Below, in pieces: positions 58,991 through 64,000 of a DNA stretch of 64,000 bases. Both the position numbers and the translations under genes were made by a program. Every line of letters begins with the position of its first letter. The stretch's first letter is position 1. The stretch is taken from positions 52,760,910 to 52,824,909 of the forward strand of contig NC_080067.1 of assembly GCF_949987535.1 (NCBI RefSeq). The letters are read 5' to 3'. A model generated the notes under the pieces. It was not told where the DNA came from. It made no database searches and was given only the letters and a program-made list of their open reading frames with translations. This stretch comes from Balaenoptera acutorostrata. Lineage: Eukaryota > Chordata > Mammalia > Artiodactyla > Balaenopteridae.

Positions 58991-59713
58991 ATGAGATTAA
59001 TCTTACCATTAAAAGAGGAGAATGGTCTTCAAATTAGAAAGGGTAGAACGATAGTTGAAGGGGAATTGAATCTCAAGATGTCACGAGATAGTAAGAAAGC
59101 CCCAGTTTGAGGTTTTTAATCCTAGACTAATTACATTCCAGATTCTTGAGATAATGTGTGTAGGTTATGATAGAACCATTTTTGGTAATCATCTTGGAAG
59201 CTTGGAGATATTTCTGAAGACAATTAAGAAATAATTGGTATTTTCAAAAGCCATCCAACAAAACCTAATGATAAGGTTGTGCACATGATGGACTTGATTA
59301 TAACACCGTTAGCTGGATTTGCAGATTTGTACTCATACAGTTACAGTGTTAATTAATGGCTCATGAACATTTTTTGTTGCATCAGGAATTTGAAGGAGTT
59401 TACAATTAGAATACCAATAATGAAAGAAGTAACATGTAAATAAAAGTAGAAAGTTGGCACTATGGTACAGCAGGGCCCAAGCATGGGACCTAGGATCTAA
59501 CATTATATGTTACCACTGGGCTTTAGATTGAGCTCTGAGGTTCTTGGCAGCCAAGATGACAAAGGAGATAGGATCCATTGTGTCACTGTCATTATCCCAG
59601 ACTAGAGAGTAAATAGGTTCCTCAGGGGAATTTTTCCTCAGTGCTGATTTTCAAAAGAGATTTTTCACATGGGACCATAAATAGTGAGTATTGATTTAAT
59701 AGGCAATTCCTTC
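58991..59713. other. Unannotated intronic stretch
   Basis: No exon or recognised repeat seen. Confidence 0.4.
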
Positions 59714-59722
59714 AACAATATG

Positions 59723-59726
<4 letters not shown>

Positions 59727-59753
<27 letters not shown>

Positions 59754-60074
59754 ATTTATTTATTTATTTATTTATTTTTTTTATTTTTGGCTGTGCTGGG
59801 TCTTCGGTTCGTGCGAGGGCTTTCTCCAGTCGCGGCAAGCGGGGGCCACTCTTCATCGCGGTGCGGGGACCGCTCTTCATCGCGGTGCGCGGGCCTTTCA
59901 CTATCGCGGCCCCTCCCGTTGCGGGGCACAGGCTCCAGACGCGCAGGCTCAGCAGCTGTGGCTCACGGGACCAGCCGCTCCGCGGCATGTGGGATCTTCC
60001 CAGACCAGGGCTCGAACCCGTGTCTCCTGCATTAGCAGGCAGACTCTCAACCACTGCGCCACCAGGGAAGCCCC
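59727..60074 (-). mobile_element. CHR-type SINE, antisense, with internal 24-bp duplication
   Basis: Head at right ends 'ccaccagggaagcccc', poly-T/(TTTA)n tail at left. The 13-bp target duplication 'aacaatatgtttt' is at 59714-59726 and 60075-60087. The 17-mer 'ctcttcatcgcggtgcg' is present twice (59849-59865 and 59873-59889), period 24, unlike the other copies here. Many CpGs survive, which points to a relatively young insertion. The 153-residue frame over it is a by-product. Confidence 0.94.
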
Positions 60075-60087
60075 AACAATATGTTTT

Positions 60088-61689
60088 GAAGCAAATGCTC
60101 TTTCTTAAAACAACCTTAGGAAAAAAGTCTAAAAGTTATTATTAAATGTCAGTTCAGCAAAGGCACTATTATGAAAGGCTAAGCTAATTTGCTCTGTGTA
60201 TGTGAACTTCATGTAGTCTGACTTGAGCCAAGATTTAGTTTAGAGGTTGACTGTATATCCTTCAGTAGTGTTTTTCAAGTCATTTCTCCGGTTGGGAATT
60301 TTAGCAAGACCAGTATGCTTTAAAAATCAGCTCGGAAGCTAGTTAAGTCAGCCCACTATGAGGAAAACCATAATTTATTTCTCCACCAGATCTTGAAGCT
60401 CGGAATTCATGAGAGGTGCCAGGGCACTTGGTTGGGTGGCAGGGGGTGGTGAAGGAAGAGAAAGACTTGAGGGGTAAAATTAAGCAGTTTCAGCTTTAGT
60501 TATTTTTACACATTGGGTTTTTGGAAAAGACTATGTGACAAACAATAAAATAAATTATTTTGTTTAAAAATTTGGAAAACTACCATCATGTTGCATGGCC
60601 ATAGTGATATTGGTCTAATTAATCATCCTGGCAATAAAAAAATCTAAAAGGAACTCTCATGGATTGGTTTATTTTAATAAGAACTTTTTCTGAAGATCTA
60701 GCCAAATGATTAGTTGCACAGATTACCTCCTGAAAGCGGTGCGGCAAGGGGGAAACAGACAAATTCCAATTGCCTTTTAAAGAAAAATTTCTGCAGATAC
60801 TGATTTTAGTTTTAGAGTAATTAATACTAATCTATAACCTATTAACTTTAACTTTGGCTAGAAAACAGAACAAATTATATATTTCTAGACCAACCTAGGA
60901 TTCTAGGTTCCTCGACCAAACTAGAAGAATGAAAATAAAACCATGTATCAACATACAGGATAATAATTACTTTTCTATCTCTGTGGAAATGGAGACTGCA
61001 TGCAATTTATCTGATTATTTACAACAAACTTGAGACACTAAAACACAGCAGCCATACTCCACACACCAGTAGAGATTATTTGTTCTGCTTTGAAAACCCT
61101 CATTCTTCCAATGTTAAAAAAAATGCAAGTTTTGCAGAAGCATCTATAACTGGGTGTCCATACTGCTATCATGTATCGATAGCTTAGGTCACACCTAGTC
61201 CCTGTCCTCAGTGTTAAGGACAATTCAAGGGAGATAAAAAGCTATCTTTAATCTCTTAGGAAATGGAGAAATACAGATAAATAGAGATGAGGCCTTTCTC
61301 TCTCAATCCCTCCTCTATACTTGGAATAGAGCTTTAGCACATCTTTAGACATAAGACTGGTTGTATATGAGTCTTTTACCCCTCCTCGAAGCTTTTATAT
61401 CCCTAATCCTAAAAACTCAGTTAGGATAGGGTCACTGTTAATTTATTATGTAAACCAGGACCCCTTTGAGTATGGAAGTAGTTAATGACAAGACAATAAG
61501 CAAAAATGGAAGGGACTGTCCTGGACAAACTCCATGTATAGTGTCCTAGAATCTAGGTATAAACAGTTGCAGGGATCCTAGAGTGTGAAGGGTTAAGGAG
61601 GTGGAGAAATGTGTGATTAAAATTAATAAAACACATTCACTATTTACCAGTTGAAGTATATAAAAATATAAATAAGAAATTATAAATCA
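60088..61689. other. Unannotated intronic stretch
   Basis: No exon, clear repeat or RNA gene is visible over 1.6 kb of AT-rich DNA. Confidence 0.4.
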
Positions 61690-62225
61690 CCTGTAAACCT
61701 GCTTCCTAGAGATAGCAATTGTTAATATTGGGGTGAGTGACTTTCCACCTAGAATCTTCATGCAGAGTAAAGAACATGTATCCTTTTTTTTTTTTTTAAA
61801 TCAGTATCCCTTTTAACCATTGCTTTGTATCTGTTGCTTTTACTTAACTTTAATCATAAGCATTTCCCTGAGTCAAATATTATTTAAAAAAAATTTTTTA
61901 GGGCTGCAAACTATTTTATCTTGTAGTTATACTATAATGTATTAATCTCTCCCTATCATTGGTATTTTGAGTTATTACAATTATAAAATATGATGAACAT
62001 CTTTGTAACTCACCTTTTGAGTGGAAGTCTCATAATTTCTTGAGAGTAAATTCTGGGAAGTGGAATTACTGAGTCAAATTTTCGGGGCTCTTGATACATA
62101 CGTGTGTGTGTACATGTATATATACATATAAATATATATATGTATATATAATTTAAATTGTTGTCCTTCTGCAAAAATACACCACCTTAAAGTGCCACCA
62201 GCAATATATCAGGTTGCCCCAAATG
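61690..62225 (-). mobile_element. L1M ORF2/3' UTR fragment, antisense
   Basis: 'agagatagcaattgttaata', 'ttctgggaagtggaattact', 'ggctcttgatacatacgtgt' and 'ccaccagcaatatatcaggt' are reverse L1 sequence near the end of ORF2. A (TG/TA)n tract interrupts it at 62102-62150. An old, inactive copy. Confidence 0.8.
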
Positions 62226-62609
62226 GTTGACTTTTTCCTTATATAACATCTGTAAAACCAGTACCTAGAATGGAAAAAAAAAATGTCGGTAACTAAAATG
62301 GAAAAAAAAAAAAAGTGTGTATATGTGTCTGTATAGTTTCCTTAGACATCTCATAAACTGCTATGTGGCAAGTAAGTAGGAAATAATTACTTCATTGGAA
62401 CATCCTTTGCTTTATTAACTTTGGAGGAATCATGAAATCTTTTATTTTTCTCTCTTAATGTTTTTATGAAATGACAAGCAGTATGTCTGGGGTTGGTTAT
62501 GAAAATACAAAAATGTACAGAAGTTTTTTACATGTGTCATTGGATTGAAAAATGAAGGGGAATTAGGCTGCTAAGTAAGTGTTCAGTTGGTTTATTGTTT
62601 TATTAAAAA

Positions 62610-62930
62610 AACTTTTTTTTGGCTGCGTTGGGTCTTTGTTGCGATGCGTGGGCTTCTCATCATGGTGGCTTCTCTTGTTGTGGAGCATGGGCTCTAGGCG
62701 CGCGGGCTTCAGTAGGTGCAGCATGCGGCTCAGTGCTTACGGACATGAGCCCTAGAGCAGTGTGTGGGCTCAGTAGTTGTGGTTCGTGGGCTCTAGAGCG
62801 CAGGCTCAGTAGTTGTGGTGCACGGGCTTAGTTGCTCCGCGGCATGTGGGATATTCCCGGACCAGGGCTCGAACCCGTGTCCCCTGTGTTGGCAGGCGGA
62901 TTCTTAACCACTGTGCCACCAGGGAAGTCC
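62610..62930 (-). mobile_element. CHR-type SINE, antisense, repeat-containing variant
   Basis: Head at right ends 'ccaccagggaagtccc'. B box reversed 'ggctcgaacccg' is intact. The body differs from most copies: 'ggctcagtagttgtggt' occurs at 62767-62783 and 62803-62819 (period 36), with a third, diverged 'ggcttcagtaggtgcagc' upstream. The target duplication is weak ('cagttg' near 62584 and 62931), in line with greater age. Confidence 0.88.
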
Positions 62931-62940
62931 CAGTTGATAC

Positions 62941-64000
62941 TTTAGACTTAAGTGCCAATCAGGTGGAGTAAGTGACGGGGTGGTGTGAACATCAGGGCTT
63001 ATAGCTTGAATGGACATTCCCAACGAGGTGAGTGGGCAGTTTGGTGCATGAGAGCAACATAAAGCTGGGGAGTGACCTCTTTGCTTAGTTGCAGAAGATA
63101 AGTCAGGTTATTTTTCAGAAGCTTAAGTCTGTTAGACTGGCCTTGTTATTTATTGGGATGATGGATAGATAACAACAGGGGCTCATCCTCAAGGGCTATT
63201 GTGATCAAGACACAGCAAGTGAATAGAACATGTAGTCCATTCTAGTGGATCTCAGGAGCTATAAGCAGATCTTTGACTGCCCATGAAGGGTTTTTATTGG
63301 TTTGTTTGCTTTTTAAATTTGTGGGTGTCATCAGCAAAGTCCCTTCTTACTCTATTCCAAATAATCTGTTGGGGGAAAATTCCAGCTCTGGTTAACTTTT
63401 CCTTGTTTCTCAAATTGAGGGAAGAGAGTTGAATGATCCACTGTTCCAAAAGGATTCTTGTGTAGCCATGTCTTGTTGGAGGAAATAAGGCAAGAAAGCT
63501 TCTAGACCTGATTATAGATCCTCCATGGTGCTCTTCAGGGAGTGCATCCTCTAATCTTCTCCCATCTAATGAGGACATTTCATGAGGCCAGTGCAGTGTC
63601 CAGGGTTGTCTGGGACTGAACCTCTAGACTCAGGTGAGTGAACTCTTTAGTAGGGCTTGGTTGGTATATTATATGAGAACACAGTGTTAATTGGACACCT
63701 CAGATGTGCTGGTAATACATGTAAATCCTCTAAGCTAATAAGCTGTTTTGGATTTCTCTGTTTCTTCATTAAGATCACACATGTCTTAAGGAGAGTTGGC
63801 CATACTACCATGTTGTGTGGAGGGTGGATTAATAACCACAGTTCACCGAGCTGTAAGGTGAATCTTTCGATCCTTCATAGACTTTTAATACAGGAACCAT
63901 CAGCTTAGACAAGATAACTGTGCAGACAGGATAAAAGAAATAGGACGTCATTCGCAGAGACAAAAGTTAACATATTCTCTCTTTCTAGCAGATAAATAAT
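62941..64000. other. Unannotated intronic stretch to window end
   Basis: No exon, RNA gene or clear repeat is seen. The 94-residue frame at 63294-63578 has no supporting features. Confidence 0.4.

Noticed and set aside
59684..60145. 153-residue ORF, GC-rich
   Set aside because: It runs through the antisense CHR SINE and its tail; similar frames occur at the other SINE copies.
1..64000. CRISPR array, operon or phage-like system
   Set aside because: The window is a vertebrate chromosome; no direct-repeat/spacer array or compact coding region exists.

Overview
This is a mammalian nuclear genome window, almost certainly from a cetacean or a close cetartiodactyl relative. The strongest evidence is nine copies of a tRNA-derived SINE that starts GGGCTTCCCTGGTGG or GGGACTTCC, carries A- and B-box-like motifs and ends in (TAAA)n. 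This fits the CHR family of whales and hippos; the family name comes from memory, not a database search. Most copies have clear target-site duplications (TSDs). Two 3' ends of the L1 family typical of cetartiodactyls, and a mariner-type palindrome of the kind known from cattle, agree with this.

Only one protein-coding feature can be supported. It is the first coding exon of a + strand gene at 30891-30979, inside a CpG island of about 1.2 kb (roughly 30060-31240). It encodes a start methionine, a Trp/Leu/Cys-rich hydrophobic signal peptide and a few following residues, then ends at a consensus donor (AT|GTAAGT) in phase 2. No later exon was recognised, so the remaining 33 kb is inferred to be first intron. 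I cannot name the gene. Nearly all other long open frames lie inside SINEs, L1, L2 or MIR copies and are not genes.

Layout. 1-26300: intergenic or upstream DNA with old MIR/L2 pieces, MER5A and MER20 (hAT-Charlie), L1 3' ends, three CHR SINEs, a HAL1/L1 ORF1-like remnant and two larger L1 fragments (22967-23930 antisense; 24735-26270 sense). 26300-29550: a block of about 3.2 kb, AT-rich and with no repeat I recognise, directly upstream of the CpG region, which may be regulatory. 29640-31240: CpG-rich promoter region and exon 1. 31250-64000: inferred intron with an AT microsatellite, many MIR and L2 relics, six more CHR SINEs, a mariner MITE (41631-41710), an unexplained inverted repeat (40579-40695), an intact non-autonomous hAT copy of MER1 type (53953-54144) and an isolated CpG-rich patch (51275-51475).

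The best points for follow-up are the mariner hairpin, which resembles the source of the bovine miR-2284/2285 families; the unclassified inverted repeat; a site hit twice by retroposons, leaving three copies of the target; SINE copies that appear to carry 3' flanking sequence; and the unnamed secreted or membrane protein gene with its long out-of-frame upstream ORF. No new multi-gene system, CRISPR array, tRNA or rRNA gene was seen. Repeat family names come from recognition of remembered consensus features and need RepeatMasker confirmation.
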